A stretch of 61,689 nt of DNA from contig NZ_JALKBA010000022.1 of assembly GCF_023015805.1 (NCBI RefSeq), positions 1-61,689 of the forward strand. The letters run 5' to 3'. This DNA comes from Cellulophaga sp. F20128. GTDB taxonomy: Bacteria; Bacteroidota; Bacteroidia; Flavobacteriales; Flavobacteriaceae. Both the position numbers and the translations under genes were made by a program. The notes under the pieces are model-generated. The model was not told the DNA's origin. It did no database searches and saw nothing but the letters and a program-made list of their open reading frames with translations. Below, in pieces: positions 25,003 to 34,281 of the stretch (the stretch's first letter is position 1; each line of letters starts with the position of its first letter).

Positions 25003-25083
25003 CTTGTGTCGGTTAGCTCTTCTACGCTTCTTGCGCTTGTGTGTAGCTACCTTATGTCTTTTTCTCTTTTTACCACTCGGCAT
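24994..25083 (-). CDS. Small basic AURKAIP1/COX24-domain protein (29 aa)
   Basis: From ATG 25083 the minus strand encodes MPSGKKRKRHKVATHK followed by RKKRRRANRHKKK and TAG, so 18 of 29 residues are Lys, Arg or His. This matches the tiny proteins annotated in Bacteroidetes as AURKAIP1/COX24 domain-containing, relatives of mitochondrial mS38 and mycobacterial bS22, small-subunit ribosomal proteins. Ribosome association is inferred from those relatives. It lies 24 bases downstream of the HU gene on the same strand, and its stop codon sits inside a terminator stem. Confidence 0.85.
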   Translation of the reverse strand: MPSGKKRKRHKVATHKRKKRRRANRHKKK

Positions 25084-25107
25084 AAAATCTGCTTTTTAAT
25101 TAATATA

Positions 25108-25398
25108 TTATTTTACTTGTACGTTGCTCTTTACTCCCTCCACAAAAACCTTTGCAGGTTTAAAGGCAGGAATATTGTGCGCTGGTATTTTTATGGTAGT
25201 ATTTTTAGAAATATTTCTACCAGTTTTTTCTGCTCTTGTTTTGATAATAAAGCTACCAAAACCTCTAAGGTAAACATTATCTCCATTCTCTAATGAAGTT
25301 TTCACCTCTTCCATAAAAGTTTCAACAGTCGCCTGTACATCTCCTTTTTCAATTCCCAGTTTGTCTGAGATTTTCGATACGATATCCGCTTTCGTCAT
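25108..25398 (-). CDS. HU-family DNA-binding protein
   Basis: At 96 aa it is a standard HU/IHF subunit: MTKADIVSKISDKLGI, VYLRGFGSFIIKTRAEKTGRN, and the DNA-binding arm with IKIPAHNIPAFKPAK. The conserved arm-tip Pro lies in IPAFKP. HU bends and compacts DNA as a dimer. First gene of a short unit with the 29-residue basic protein; a -7 box lies about 40 bases upstream. Confidence 0.95.
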   Translation of the reverse strand: MTKADIVSKISDKLGIEKGDVQATVETFMEEVKTSLENGDNVYLRGFGSFIIKTRAEKTGRNISKNTTIKIPAHNIPAFKPAKVFVEGVKSNVQVK

Positions 25399-25435
25399 TG
25401 TCTCTATTATATTAAGTCTATGTTTTTTCGGGATG

Positions 25436-25443
25436 CAAATATA
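25436..25443 (-). promoter_or_regulatory. -7 promoter box for HU gene
   Basis: Minus-strand TATATTTG fits TAnnTTTG and gives an expected leader of about 35 bases. Confidence 0.6.
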
Positions 25444-25498
25444 TAAATTTAATTTATTCTTTTATGCTAATAGACTTAATTTTAAGTGCATAAACCTG

Positions 25499-25506
25499 TA
25501 CTTTTG
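25499..25506 (+). promoter_or_regulatory. -7 promoter box for mutY-ssb-gldE-gldD
   Basis: TACTTTTG fits TAnnTTTG, 18 bases before the mutY ATG; the four following genes are closely packed on the same strand. Confidence 0.55.
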
Positions 25507-25524
25507 TTTTTTATTATTTAATTA

Positions 25525-26565
25525 ATGTCTTTTTCCCAAAAAATTCTTCACTGGTATTCCCTTAACAAACGCTCCTTACCGTGGAGAAACACTACAGATC
25601 CTTACAAAATATGGTTGTCTGAAATTATGCTTCAACAAACTCGTGTTGCACAAGGAACTTCTTATTATTTAACTTTTGAAAAACATTTTCCAACCATTTT
25701 TGACCTAGCAAATGCCTCAGAAGAAAAAATTTTAAAATTATGGCAGGGTTTAGGATATTATTCACGCGCCAGAAATCTGCATTATACAGCTAAAGATATT
25801 GTAAAAAATTACAATGGAACTTTTCCCAGTACTTATAAAGAATTATTAAAACTTAAAGGAGTCGGAGATTATACGGCTAGCGCCATAGCATCCATCAGTT
25901 TTAATGAGCAACAGGCTGTTGTAGATGGTAATGTTTATCGGGTTTTATCTCGTTATTTTGGCGTAGACCTCCCTATTAATAGCACAAAAGGCATTAAATA
26001 CTTTAAAGAGTTGGCTTCGCATGTAATGCATAACTCCAATATTAGAGACTATAACCAAGGCATTATGGAGTTTGGCGCATTACAATGTGCTCCTAAGAAT
26101 CCAGACTGCACTAGCTGCCCTTTAAGCGATAGTTGTGTTGCACTACAGCAACAATTAGTAACTACATTACCCATCAAAACAAATAAAACAAAAGTTAAAA
26201 ACAGATATTTTAACTACTTAGTTTTTATAGACAGTGCTAATAAAACACTTTTAAATAAGCGAACAGGCAAGGGTATTTGGCAAAATCTATATGAATTTCC
26301 AGTACTAGAAACAAAAGAACAAAAGGCCGATGTAGCAAATGAATATAAAAAAGTAGCACCCAATATTAGCGCAAAGAACATCCTATTGTTTAACGATAAG
26401 CCTATAGTCCACAAACTGTCGCACCAGCATTTACATACTAATTTCTGGATTATTGCAGTTGATTCTACCCTTGAAAATGGGATTGCAATGTCCGACTTAG
26501 AAAAATATCCTGTACCTGTTTTAATTGCAGACTTCATAAAGACATTTAAAATTTCGTATTTTTGA
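25525..26565 (+). CDS. mutY: A/G-specific adenine glycosylase MutY
   Basis: At 346 aa this is full-length MutY, which removes adenine mispaired with 8-oxoguanine. The catalytic Glu33 is in LSEIMLQQTRV; the helix-hairpin-helix is LKGVGDYTASAIAS (110-123) with Asp134 in VVDGNVYRV. The iron-sulfur cluster is Cys188, Cys195, Cys198 and Cys204 (spacing 6-2-5). A C-terminal NUDIX-like recognition domain begins near residue 230 (GKGIWQNLYEFP). It is the first gene of the mutY-ssb-gldE-gldD unit, an arrangement seen across Flavobacteriaceae. Confidence 0.96.
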   Translation: MSFSQKILHWYSLNKRSLPWRNTTDPYKIWLSEIMLQQTRVAQGTSYYLTFEKHFPTIFDLANASEEKILKLWQGLGYYSRARNLHYTAKDIVKNYNGTFPSTYKELLKLKGVGDYTASAIASISFNEQQAVVDGNVYRVLSRYFGVDLPINSTKGIKYFKELASHVMHNSNIRDYNQGIMEFGALQCAPKNPDCTSCPLSDSCVALQQQLVTTLPIKTNKTKVKNRYFNYLVFIDSANKTLLNKRTGKGIWQNLYEFPVLETKEQKADVANEYKKVAPNISAKNILLFNDKPIVHKLSHQHLHTNFWIIAVDSTLENGIAMSDLEKYPVPVLIADFIKTFKISYF

Positions 26566-26581
26566 TATAAGAAACATAATT

Positions 26582-27079
<498 letters not shown>

Positions 27080-27098
27080 TACAACTAAATTTTAATTA

Positions 27099-28430
27099 TT
27101 GGACCCTGATCCCTTTATTTTACTGCTAAATGCAGTTGTTTTTGATGGCACATTAATTTCTAAAGTTATAGTGCTTATTTTTTCATTATTCTTGTCAGCA
27201 CTAATTTCTGGTGCAGAAGTAGCCTTTTTTGGCTTATCTCCTACAGACCTCAATAATATAGAAGAAAACAAATCACCCAAAGGTGGCTCTGTTATAAAAC
27301 TCCTACAAAAGCCAAAAAAACTACTAGCTACCATTCTTATTGCCAACAATGCCATAAACATTGGAATAGTACTTTTGTTTAGCTCCATTGGCGATGTAAT
27401 TTTTTCCAACATTACTTATTTACTTTTTGATGTTATTTCGGTGCGATTTTTATTAGAAGTGGTCGTTGCTACTTTTCTTATTTTAATGTTCGGAGAAATT
27501 ATGCCAAAGATATACGCCAATAGAAATAGAATCCAATTTTCTTACCTTATGGCGTATCCATTGCGCTTTTTAGATGTGATTTTTACGCCATTAAGTGGTC
27601 CAATGCGCTCCGCAACAATATATTTACACAATAAATTGGGAAAGCAAAAGTCTAGTTTAAGTGTAGATCATTTATCACAAGCATTAGAAATGACCTCTGA
27701 AGACGACACCACCAAGGAGGAACAAAAAATTCTAGAGGGTATCGTTTCTTTTGGCAATACAGACACCAAACAGGTAATGCGTCCGCGTATTGATATTTTT
27801 GCATTAGATGCGGCTTTAAAATTTTTAGAGGTTTTAACCGAAATAAAAGACAAGGGATATTCTAGGATACCCGTTTATGAAGAAAACATGGACACTGTCA
27901 AAGGCGTTCTATACGTCAAAGATTTGCTTCCTTATATAGACCGTAAAACTTTTAACTGGGTTTCTTTACTAAGACCTCCTTATTTTGTTCCAGAGAACAA
28001 AAAATTAGATGATCTTTTAAAAGAATTTCAAGACAAGAAAAATCATCTAGCAATTGTGGTAGATGAATACGGAGGCACGTCAGGAATTGTAACTTTAGAA
28101 GACATTATAGAGGAAATTGTCGGGGACATCAGTGATGAATTTGATGATGAAGATTTAGTTTTTTCTAAAATAGATGATTTAACCTATGTCTTTGAAGGCA
28201 AAACCACTTTGAAAGATTTTTATCGCGTTGCTAGAATAACAGATGATGAAGATTTTTTTGAAGGCAAAAAGGGAGAGTCCGAAACCATAGCGGGATTTGT
28301 GTTAGAAATAGCAGGAAGCTTTCCAAAGCGCGGGGAAAAAATAATTTTTAATAACTATCAATTTGTTGTTGAAAGTCTTGATAAAAAAAGGCTAAAACAA
28401 ATAAAAATAATAATACCTAATGAAGCGTAA
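27099..28430 (+). CDS. gldE: Gliding motility-associated membrane protein GldE
   Basis: At 443 aa it has an N-terminal CNNM/DUF21 transmembrane domain (helices in about 8-30, 75-100, 105-130 and 140-160). Two CBS domains follow (about 205-330: VMRPRIDIFALD, YSRIPVYEENMD, LAIVVDEYGGTSGIVTLEDI), then a C-terminal CorC_HlyC domain. GldE is needed for, or supports, gliding and T9SS function with GldD. The start is TTG at 27099 (MDPDPF); no ATG fits the conserved N-terminus. It overlaps gldD by 11 bases. Confidence 0.93.
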   Translation: MDPDPFILLLNAVVFDGTLISKVIVLIFSLFLSALISGAEVAFFGLSPTDLNNIEENKSPKGGSVIKLLQKPKKLLATILIANNAINIGIVLLFSSIGDVIFSNITYLLFDVISVRFLLEVVVATFLILMFGEIMPKIYANRNRIQFSYLMAYPLRFLDVIFTPLSGPMRSATIYLHNKLGKQKSSLSVDHLSQALEMTSEDDTTKEEQKILEGIVSFGNTDTKQVMRPRIDIFALDAALKFLEVLTEIKDKGYSRIPVYEENMDTVKGVLYVKDLLPYIDRKTFNWVSLLRPPYFVPENKKLDDLLKEFQDKKNHLAIVVDEYGGTSGIVTLEDIIEEIVGDISDEFDDEDLVFSKIDDLTYVFEGKTTLKDFYRVARITDDEDFFEGKKGESETIAGFVLEIAGSFPKRGEKIIFNNYQFVVESLDKKRLKQIKIIIPNEA

Positions 28431-28983
28431 AGTAATTGTTCTTATTTTAATTTACAGTATCGTAACCGTTGGATGCAAACAAGAAGTTTTACCCAAACCA
28501 AAAGCCATGCTAAGGCTAGAGTACCCAGAAAACAAAACAGAAACTTTTGAAACGGACAACTTTCAATTTAAACACAATTCATCCTCTAAAATAAAAACGG
28601 GGAATAACAATAGTATAACATTGAGTTATCCGCAAATGAATGGAACCGTTTTTCTAAGCTACAAACCCATTACAGGAAATTTAAATCAGTTACTTTCTGA
28701 TGCCCAAAAACTTTCATACGAACATGCAGCAAAGGCTGACAACATTCTAGAACAACCATTCATTAATGAGGAATACAATGTATACGGAATGTTGTATGAC
28801 GTTAAAGGAGATGCAGCTTCTCAGGCACAATTTTACGTAACAGACAGCACAAAACATTTTTTAACAGGCTCCTTATATTTTAACACCAAACCAAATTATG
28901 ATTCCATATATCCGGCTGCCATATATTTACAAGATGATATTCGTAAATTAATGGAAAGTTTTCGCTGGAAAGCCCAGAACTAG
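28420..28983 (+). CDS. gldD: Gliding motility lipoprotein GldD
   Basis: At 187 aa it has a lipoprotein signal (residues 1-19, IYSIVTVGC with lipobox Cys19) followed by the GldD core: PKPKAMLRLEYPENK, LSYPQMNGTVFLSYKPI, YEHAAKADNI and a C-terminal IRKLMESFRWK. GldD is a membrane-anchored protein required for gliding motility and T9SS-dependent secretion in flavobacteria. It lies downstream of gldE with overlapping ends, as in related genomes, and supports the T9SS cargo seen at the window start. Confidence 0.94.
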   Translation: MKRKVIVLILIYSIVTVGCKQEVLPKPKAMLRLEYPENKTETFETDNFQFKHNSSSKIKTGNNNSITLSYPQMNGTVFLSYKPITGNLNQLLSDAQKLSYEHAAKADNILEQPFINEEYNVYGMLYDVKGDAASQAQFYVTDSTKHFLTGSLYFNTKPNYDSIYPAAIYLQDDIRKLMESFRWKAQN

Positions 28984-29238
28984 CATTACAATTAAAGACC
29001 GTACACAGTTTTTAATTCGCTGCTGGTGACATTTAGTTGCAGCCAACCTTATTACCGTTTACACTAAGCCCTTACGATTTAAGGAAAAATTACAAACACT
29101 TTATACCCACTCCAAATAAGATTTTTATCGCCTTGCCCATATTAGCATGGTGTAGAACTAGACCTCAGTTATTAAACTAAAAAAGCCGGCACCTTTTACA
29201 GTGACCAGCCTTGGGTATCCCTCTAACAAAAATGTCTT
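28984..29238. other. Intergenic gap between gldD and HMA lipoprotein gene
   Basis: This 255-base stretch lies between convergent genes. I find no gene, tRNA or repeat in it; the only signal is an imperfect terminator near its right end. Confidence 0.6.
29179..29212 (-). terminator. Imperfect intrinsic terminator
   Basis: On the minus strand AAGGCTGGTCAC pairs with GTGCCGGC plus T residues, with two single-base bulges and one G-U pair, ending in a run of six T. It would end the HMA lipoprotein transcript. Confidence 0.5.
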
Positions 29239-29622
29239 TTACTCAGTAGCAATTTTCATTCCTTCAACAGTATAAACATCGCCAGATGCAGCAGTTGTAA
29301 CTGTTTTCGTTAAATCGTCCGTATTTAAGGTATTGGTATCATACTCTACCACAGCCAATTCTTTTTCAAAACTAACTGTAACAGATTTTACACCCTCCAT
29401 TTTCGCTAATTTTTTTTCTAAGCTAGCTGCACAACCAATTTGACAAGTCATTCCTTTAATAGTAAACTCCGCCTTATTGTAGATGGCATTAGCCAATTCT
29501 TTTGTTTGTATAGGTGCTACAGTATTGTCTATGCTGATCACTTCTGGCTCTTTTTTGTTTTCCTTGCAAGAAATTGAAAGTATGGTTAGTGTTATGGCCA
29601 ACAGTAAGCTAATATTTTTCAT
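29239..29622 (-). CDS. Heavy-metal-associated (HMA) domain lipoprotein
   Basis: At 127 aa it has a lipoprotein signal (residues 1-19, LTILSISC, Cys19) and a linker. An HMA domain follows (about 52-115) with the motif GMTCQIGCAASLEKKL, so the two Cys are three residues apart instead of the usual two. The fold resembles copper chaperones and P-ATPase metal-binding domains. A periplasm-facing, membrane-anchored metal binder or sensor is inferred. The same GMTCxxGC variant recurs in flavobacterial relatives. It stands alone with its own -7 box. Confidence 0.88.
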   Translation of the reverse strand: MKNISLLLAITLTILSISCKENKKEPEVISIDNTVAPIQTKELANAIYNKAEFTIKGMTCQIGCAASLEKKLAKMEGVKSVTVSFEKELAVVEYDTNTLNTDDLTKTVTTAASGDVYTVEGMKIATE

Positions 29623-29654
29623 AGTGATGCGTTTTTTACTTTAGTTTAAGAACA

Positions 29655-29662
29655 CAAAAATA
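29655..29662 (-). promoter_or_regulatory. -7 promoter box for the HMA lipoprotein gene
   Basis: Minus-strand TATTTTTG fits TAnnTTTG, 32 bases before the ATG at 29622. Confidence 0.5.
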
Positions 29663-29799
29663 CAAAATAATTCAATTCAATAATTCATAAGTAAATATCA
29701 AATTCTACCTAAAAACCATAAAAAGAAGCCTATTTTACATTTACAAACTAAAATCCTTTTAAATTTTACAACCACAAATTACTTTTTTTATAAAATGAC

Positions 29800-29829
29800 T
29801 TGTAGGTTAAGGAATTAGCAGTATATTTG
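29800..29829 (+). promoter_or_regulatory. Full -33/-7 promoter of rplU-rpmA
   Basis: TTG at 29800-29802, a 19-base spacer and TATATTTG at 29822-29829 match the Bacteroidetes consensus TTG-N19-TAnnTTTG exactly. Predicted start is about 29833. Confidence 0.8.
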
Positions 29830-29834
29830 CAGCC

Positions 29835-29850
29835 GCCTATTTAGATAGGC
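29835..29850 (+). promoter_or_regulatory. Hairpin at the 5' end of the rplU leader
   Basis: GCCTAT-TTAG-ATAGGC forms a perfect 6-bp hairpin at the very start of the predicted transcript, with 33 AT-rich bases between it and the ATG. Possible ribosomal-protein autoregulatory or stabilising element. Confidence 0.5.
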
Positions 29851-29883
29851 TAGTTCATTAATTTAATTAATAATATACAAGCT

Positions 29884-30546
29884 ATGTATGCAATTGTAGA
29901 GATAGCAGGGCAGCAATTTAAAGTTGCGAAAGACCAAAAAGTATATGTTCACCGCTTACAAACCGAAGAAGGTAAAAAGGTAACTTTTGACAATGTTCTT
30001 TTGTTAGAAAACGGTAAAGACATTACTATTGGCGCCCCAGCTATAGACGGAGCCACTGTTGAGGCAAAAGTCATTAAGCACCTAAAAGGTGATAAAGTTA
30101 TTGTCTTTAAAAAGAAAAGACGTAAAGGTTACAAAGTGAAAAATGGTCACCGTCAGTATTTAACGGAGATTGTTATTGAAGACATTTTAACCTCAGGTGC
30201 AAAGAAAGCTGCACCGAAAAAAACTGCTGAACCAAAAGCAGCTCCTGTAAAAGAAGCCGCTCCTAAAAAAGCTGCACCAAAAAAGGCTGCAACTAAAGGG
30301 AAAGCAGATGATTTAAAAAAAGTTGAAGGTATTGGACCTAAAATTGCAGAAACGTTAATCGCGGCTGGAATTTCAACTTTCGCTGAGTTGGCTAAGGCTG
30401 ACGCAGCTAAGATTTCTGAAATCATTGCAGACGTTCGTGGTAACCACGTAACTGACACATGGCCAGCACAAGCTAAATTAGCTGCTGAAGGCAAATGGGA
30501 TGAATTAAAGAAATGGCAAGACGAATTAGACGGTGGTAAAGCGTAA
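29884..30546 (+). CDS. rplU: 50S ribosomal protein L21 with C-terminal HhH extension
   Basis: At 220 aa it is twice the usual bL21 length (about 103). Residues 1-100 are standard L21 (MYAIVEIAGQQFKVAKDQ, VIVFKKKRRKGYKVKNGHRQ). Then comes an Ala/Lys/Pro-rich linker of repeated APKK units (about 103-141) and a C-terminal domain (about 142-220) with a helix-hairpin-helix motif KKVEGIGPKIAETLIAAG, then AELAKADAAKISEIIADV. Such extensions are common in Flavobacteriia. The extra domain could bind RNA or another ribosome factor. Co-transcribed with rpmA. Confidence 0.94.
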   Translation: MYAIVEIAGQQFKVAKDQKVYVHRLQTEEGKKVTFDNVLLLENGKDITIGAPAIDGATVEAKVIKHLKGDKVIVFKKKRRKGYKVKNGHRQYLTEIVIEDILTSGAKKAAPKKTAEPKAAPVKEAAPKKAAPKKAATKGKADDLKKVEGIGPKIAETLIAAGISTFAELAKADAAKISEIIADVRGNHVTDTWPAQAKLAAEGKWDELKKWQDELDGGKA

Positions 30547-30588
30547 TTGCAACATCACTTAAGTATAACAATATAAAACCTTAAAATT

Positions 30589-30849
30589 ATGGCACATAAG
30601 AAAGGTGTAGGTAGTTCTAAAAACGGTAGAGAATCAGAATCAAAACGTTTAGGAGTTAAAATTTTTGGTGGACAAGCTGCTATTGCTGGAAACATTTTAG
30701 TTAGACAGCGTGGTACTAGACATAATCCAGGTGATAATGTATATGCTGGTAAAGACCATACATTACACGCAAGAGTTGACGGTGTTGTAAAGTTTGCAAA
30801 AAAAGCAGGAGGTAAATCTTTTGTTTCTATTGAGCCATTTGAAGCTTAA
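30589..30849 (+). CDS. rpmA: 50S ribosomal protein L27
   Basis: At 86 aa this is bL27 with the usual [20 protein letters not shown]-terminus, which begins at the mature Ala after Met and so needs no Prp-type cleavage as in Firmicutes. It also has [16 protein letters not shown] and [16 protein letters not shown]. It sits near the peptidyl-transferase centre of the large subunit. It is 42 bases downstream of rplU and ends in a strong terminator. Confidence 0.97.
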   Translation: MAHKKGVGSSKNGRESESKRLGVKIFGGQAAIAGNILVRQRGTRHNPGDNVYAGKDHTLHARVDGVVKFAKKAGGKSFVSIEPFEA

Positions 30850-30871
30850 TTAGCATACTTTTATAAAACTT

Positions 30872-30907
30872 AAAAGCCCATTATAACGATGTTATAATGG
30901 GCTTTTT
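30872..30907 (+). terminator. Intrinsic terminator of rplU-rpmA
   Basis: Long perfect stem AAAAGCCCATTATAAC / GTTATAATGGGCTTTT with loop GAT and a run of T. Confidence 0.95.
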
Positions 30908-30926
30908 TTAGTACGCTAATATAAAA

Positions 30927-32057
30927 TCACCACTTTTGATTTCTAAAATTTTTTAGTTTGGCAAATTTCACTGTATTTTCTAAGTACTGCTCTAGGTCGT
31001 ACTTCGGAATTGGCAAAATACTCTCTAAGAGCGAAGTATCCCATTCATAGGGCTTAGAAGTTAAATATGGATTTAAATGCACCCCTATAGTTTCATAATA
31101 ATATTGTTCTAATTTACTTTCAAAACCAATGGTTTTACTAACAATATCCTGAGTAATATTGTATTTATTAAAACCAACAGTATCTAATATTTTGGAAATA
31201 CCGCTTGTAACATCTGTGGCCTTAGAATGCACAATATTCAATTGTTTAACATCAGTATTAAAAACAGACACGATTACCTTTGCAGCATAATCTGTTGGTA
31301 TAATATTTAACCCACTATCTTTGTTTGCCGTAATTCTTATATGATCATTGGAAGCGTTATTATGGAAAAATTTTGCAAAAAGATAAAACACCATATACTT
31401 CGAGATAAAAAAGCTAGGACTGTCCATAGCATTACCTCCCAACACACTTGGCCTTAGAATCTGAATGGGAATGTTCTTTTCTTTACCTGCTTCAGTTAAA
31501 AATTTTTCTGATGCGTGTTTTGACGCTTCGTAAAAATTACGATAGGCCCCTCCTTCAATTTCAATATAATCATCTCCTATTAATCCGCCTAAATCACCAA
31601 TTGAAAATGCTGTACTTATGTAAATAAATTTCTTTAAAAATTTCTCGTAAGTATTAAAAATAGATTTTGTGAAATGATAATTTTCTTTAAAAATTTCTTC
31701 TTTGTTGACTTCATCCACAGAAAGATTTACATAACCCGCAGAATGAATAAAGTAACACAACTCCCCTTTAGTAAGATATAATTCTGGATTTAAAATAGCT
31801 GTTGCATCAATAACTTTTATTTTAGCGAGAACATCTTTTCGTTTTTTTTGAATAAATTCAGGCGCAAACTCGCTTTCCAACATATTGATCACCCGCTCAT
31901 TTGGCGACATTTGCCCTTTTTTACGTACTAAAAGGTAAACCGTATTGATTTCATTGAATTTTGTTTCAAAAAGAGTATGCAAAACTTTAGAACCCAAGGT
32001 TCCAGTAGCTCCTGTTAAGATAATATTCATAGGTTTGTTTTGCATATTGTTTTGCAT
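30927..32057 (-). CDS. SDR-family NAD(P)-dependent reductase (fatty acyl/thioester reductase-like)
   Basis: At 376 aa it is an extended short-chain dehydrogenase. The nucleotide-binding GATGTLGSKVL (about 16-26) follows an N-terminal Met-Gln-Asn repeat (alternative starts at 32045 and 32030). The catalytic Tyr-x3-Lys is in YEASKHASEKF, and ILRPSVLGG and IIPTDYAAKVIV follow. The fold resembles NAD_binding_4 proteins (thioester or fatty acyl-CoA reductases). Substrate unknown. It lies convergent with rpmA and just downstream of ahcY, but the ahcY terminator separates them. Confidence 0.82.
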   Translation of the reverse strand: MQNNMQNKPMNIILTGATGTLGSKVLHTLFETKFNEINTVYLLVRKKGQMSPNERVINMLESEFAPEFIQKKRKDVLAKIKVIDATAILNPELYLTKGELCYFIHSAGYVNLSVDEVNKEEIFKENYHFTKSIFNTYEKFLKKFIYISTAFSIGDLGGLIGDDYIEIEGGAYRNFYEASKHASEKFLTEAGKEKNIPIQILRPSVLGGNAMDSPSFFISKYMVFYLFAKFFHNNASNDHIRITANKDSGLNIIPTDYAAKVIVSVFNTDVKQLNIVHSKATDVTSGISKILDTVGFNKYNITQDIVSKTIGFESKLEQYYYETIGVHLNPYLTSKPYEWDTSLLESILPIPKYDLEQYLENTVKFAKLKNFRNQKW

Positions 32058-32072
32058 CCGTAAGATTTTGAA

Positions 32073-32116
32073 TAAAAAAAGCTCTTTTTCTAGATTTATT
32101 TCATAGAAAAAGAGCT
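32073..32116 (-). terminator. Intrinsic terminator of ahcY
   Basis: 13-bp stem AGCTCTTTTTCTA / TAGAAAAAGAGCT with an 11-nt loop and a run of T on the minus strand, 20 bases past the ahcY stop. Confidence 0.92.
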
Positions 32117-32135
32117 GTATTTTGTTAACCGCTTT

Positions 32136-33452
32136 TTAGTACCTGTAGTGCTCCGGCTTGTATGGGCCATCAACAGTTACTCCTATATAACTTGCTTGCT
32201 CTTCACGCAATTCAGTAAGCTCTACACCTATTTTAGCCAAGTGTAATTTTGCTACCTTTTCGTCTAATGATTTTGGCAACATATAAACATCATTTTTGTA
32301 AGCATCCTTATTTGTCCACAATTCTATTTGTGCTAATGTTTGGTTGGTAAATGAGTTACTCATTACAAAACTAGGATGCCCAGTTGCACAACCTAAATTC
32401 ACCAAACGCCCTTCTGCCAAAATAATGATATCATTGCCGTTTACGGTATATTTATCAACTTGAGGCTTAATGGTATCCTTTGTATTTCCAAAGTTACCGT
32501 TTAACCAAGCCATATCAATTTCATTGTCAAAATGACCAATATTACAAACGATAGTCTTGTCCTTCATCGCTTCAAAATGACGCCCTTGAACAATATCTTT
32601 ATTTCCTGTAGTGGTGATAATGATATCAGAATTTCCAACAACAGTTTCTAATTTCTTCACTTCAAAACCATCCATAGCAGCTTGTAAGGCGCAAATGGGG
32701 TCTATTTCAGTTACCGTAACAATACTACCTGCACCCTTAAAAGAGGCAGCAGTCCCTTTACCAACATCTCCATAACCACAAACGGTTACACGCTTACCAG
32801 CCAACATTAAATCTGTTGCACGACGAATAGCATCTACTGCAGACTCTTTACATCCGTATTTATTATCAAATTTTGACTTAGTTACGGAATCGTTTACATT
32901 AATCGCAGGCATTGGCAATGTTCCGTTTTTAACACGCTCGTACAATCTGTGAACTCCAGTAGTCGTTTCTTCAGACAATCCATTAATACCCTCTGCTAAT
33001 TCTGGGTAACGATCCAATACCATATTGGTTAAATCTCCTCCATCATCAAGAATCATATTCAACGGCTTACGATCTTCACCAAAGAATAAGGTTTGTTCAA
33101 TACACCAATCGAATTCTTCCTCCGTCATGTCTTTCCATGCGTATACAGCAGTTCCTGTTGCAGCAATGGCAGCAGCAGCCTGATCTTGCGTAGAAAAAAT
33201 ATTACAAGAACTCCAAGTTACTTCCGCACCAAGAGCCTGAAGTGTTTCAATTAAAACAGCCGTCTGAATAGTCATGTGCAAACAGCCTGCAATACGCGCG
33301 CCCTTTAGAGGTTGAGAATTTTTATATTCTTCACGTAAGGACATAAGCCCTGGCATTTCTGCTTCTGCTAATTCAATTTCTTTTCTACCCCATGCGGCTA
33401 GAGAAATATCTTTTACTTTATTTGGTACGTAAGCAATTGTCTTTGTGCTCAT
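32136..33452 (-). CDS. ahcY: Adenosylhomocysteinase
   Basis: At 438 aa this is full-length SAH hydrolase, splitting S-adenosylhomocysteine to adenosine and homocysteine with bound NAD. Signatures: [15 protein letters not shown] near the N-terminus, [17 protein letters not shown], the NAD site [17 protein letters not shown], and the C-terminal KPEHYRY. The leader of about 100 bases shows no SAH-riboswitch consensus that I can recognise. Confidence 0.97.
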   Translation of the reverse strand: MSTKTIAYVPNKVKDISLAAWGRKEIELAEAEMPGLMSLREEYKNSQPLKGARIAGCLHMTIQTAVLIETLQALGAEVTWSSCNIFSTQDQAAAAIAATGTAVYAWKDMTEEEFDWCIEQTLFFGEDRKPLNMILDDGGDLTNMVLDRYPELAEGINGLSEETTTGVHRLYERVKNGTLPMPAINVNDSVTKSKFDNKYGCKESAVDAIRRATDLMLAGKRVTVCGYGDVGKGTAASFKGAGSIVTVTEIDPICALQAAMDGFEVKKLETVVGNSDIIITTTGNKDIVQGRHFEAMKDKTIVCNIGHFDNEIDMAWLNGNFGNTKDTIKPQVDKYTVNGNDIIILAEGRLVNLGCATGHPSFVMSNSFTNQTLAQIELWTNKDAYKNDVYMLPKSLDEKVAKLHLAKIGVELTELREEQASYIGVTVDGPYKPEHYRY

Positions 33453-33556
33453 TTTTTCTTTTTATTTCTATAGTTATTATAACTTGACAACTTTGATAAT
33501 AGAACTTAAAATAGTTAAATTCGCTTATCTAAATTATTTATCTGCCTTTAGCAGTG

Positions 33557-33564
33557 CAAAGATA
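33557..33564 (-). promoter_or_regulatory. -7 promoter box for ahcY
   Basis: Minus-strand TATCTTTG fits TAnnTTTG; predicted leader about 100 bases. Confidence 0.55.
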
Positions 33565-33584
33565 CAAATATCTTAAATATAGCT

Positions 33585-34217
33585 ATGCCCCTTTACAAAA
33601 CTATAACAGTTAATAGTAATACCAGAATCTTTATCTATAAGATTGAAGAGTCTGAGGCTGAATTAGCTAAAAATATAAAACTTACGGGGCACTGCCAAAC
33701 GAGGCTTGATAGTATGAAGTCTGAAATGCACCGAAAAGGATTTTTAAGCATTCGACATTTGCTGGCCGAGGCCGGTTATTCCGATTTTGATTTATACTAT
33801 GATGATTCTGGAAAACCCCACCTTAAAGACGGTACTTTTATCTCCATTACACACTCCCATATTTTCTCGGGAATTATACTTAGTAAAACGGATAAAGTAG
33901 GCATAGATATTGAAATGCAGCGTGATAAAATTTTAAAAATAGCTCATAAATTTACTCCTATTGAAGAATATAAAACCATAGCAAATTCTGACGCCTTAAC
34001 TCAAAAACTAACAATAGTTTGGGGTGCTAAGGAGTCTCTTTATAAAATTTATGCTCAGGCAGGCTTAAGTTTTCTTCACCATATTGATGTGAAAGATTTT
34101 TCATTTGAAGATGAGCAAACAACAGCTGAAATATTATACCAAGGCGATTCTTCAAGCTATACAATTCACTTTATAGAATTTGAATCGTTTACCTGTGTGT
34201 ATGCCATAAAAAAATAA
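33585..34217 (+). CDS. 4'-phosphopantetheinyl transferase superfamily protein
   Basis: At 210 aa it is a Sfp/AcpT-type PPTase, transferring phosphopantetheine from CoA to acyl or peptidyl carrier proteins. The two metal/CoA motifs are VGIDIEMQRD (about 105-114) and the WGAKESLYKIY segment (about 146-156). FISITHSH is the upstream conserved Thr/His region. It is 130 bases from divergent ahcY and precedes the thiamine uptake genes on the same strand, though there is no clear functional link. Confidence 0.92.
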   Translation: MPLYKTITVNSNTRIFIYKIEESEAELAKNIKLTGHCQTRLDSMKSEMHRKGFLSIRHLLAEAGYSDFDLYYDDSGKPHLKDGTFISITHSHIFSGIILSKTDKVGIDIEMQRDKILKIAHKFTPIEEYKTIANSDALTQKLTIVWGAKESLYKIYAQAGLSFLHHIDVKDFSFEDEQTTAEILYQGDSSSYTIHFIEFESFTCVYAIKK

Positions 34218-34281
34218 AAGGAAAATCCATATCTATGAAGGTTTCACCTACATATCATCTACCAATAAAAACAATTAAATA

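Noticed and set aside
28984-29238. Possible tRNA or small RNA gene in the gap after gldD
   Set aside because: No T-loop GGTTCGAAT-like box, no cloverleaf arms, and no -7 box pointing into it.
33453-33556. Possible SAH or SAM riboswitch before ahcY
   Set aside because: The leader lacks the conserved SAH aptamer blocks and is only AT-rich; I see no support.
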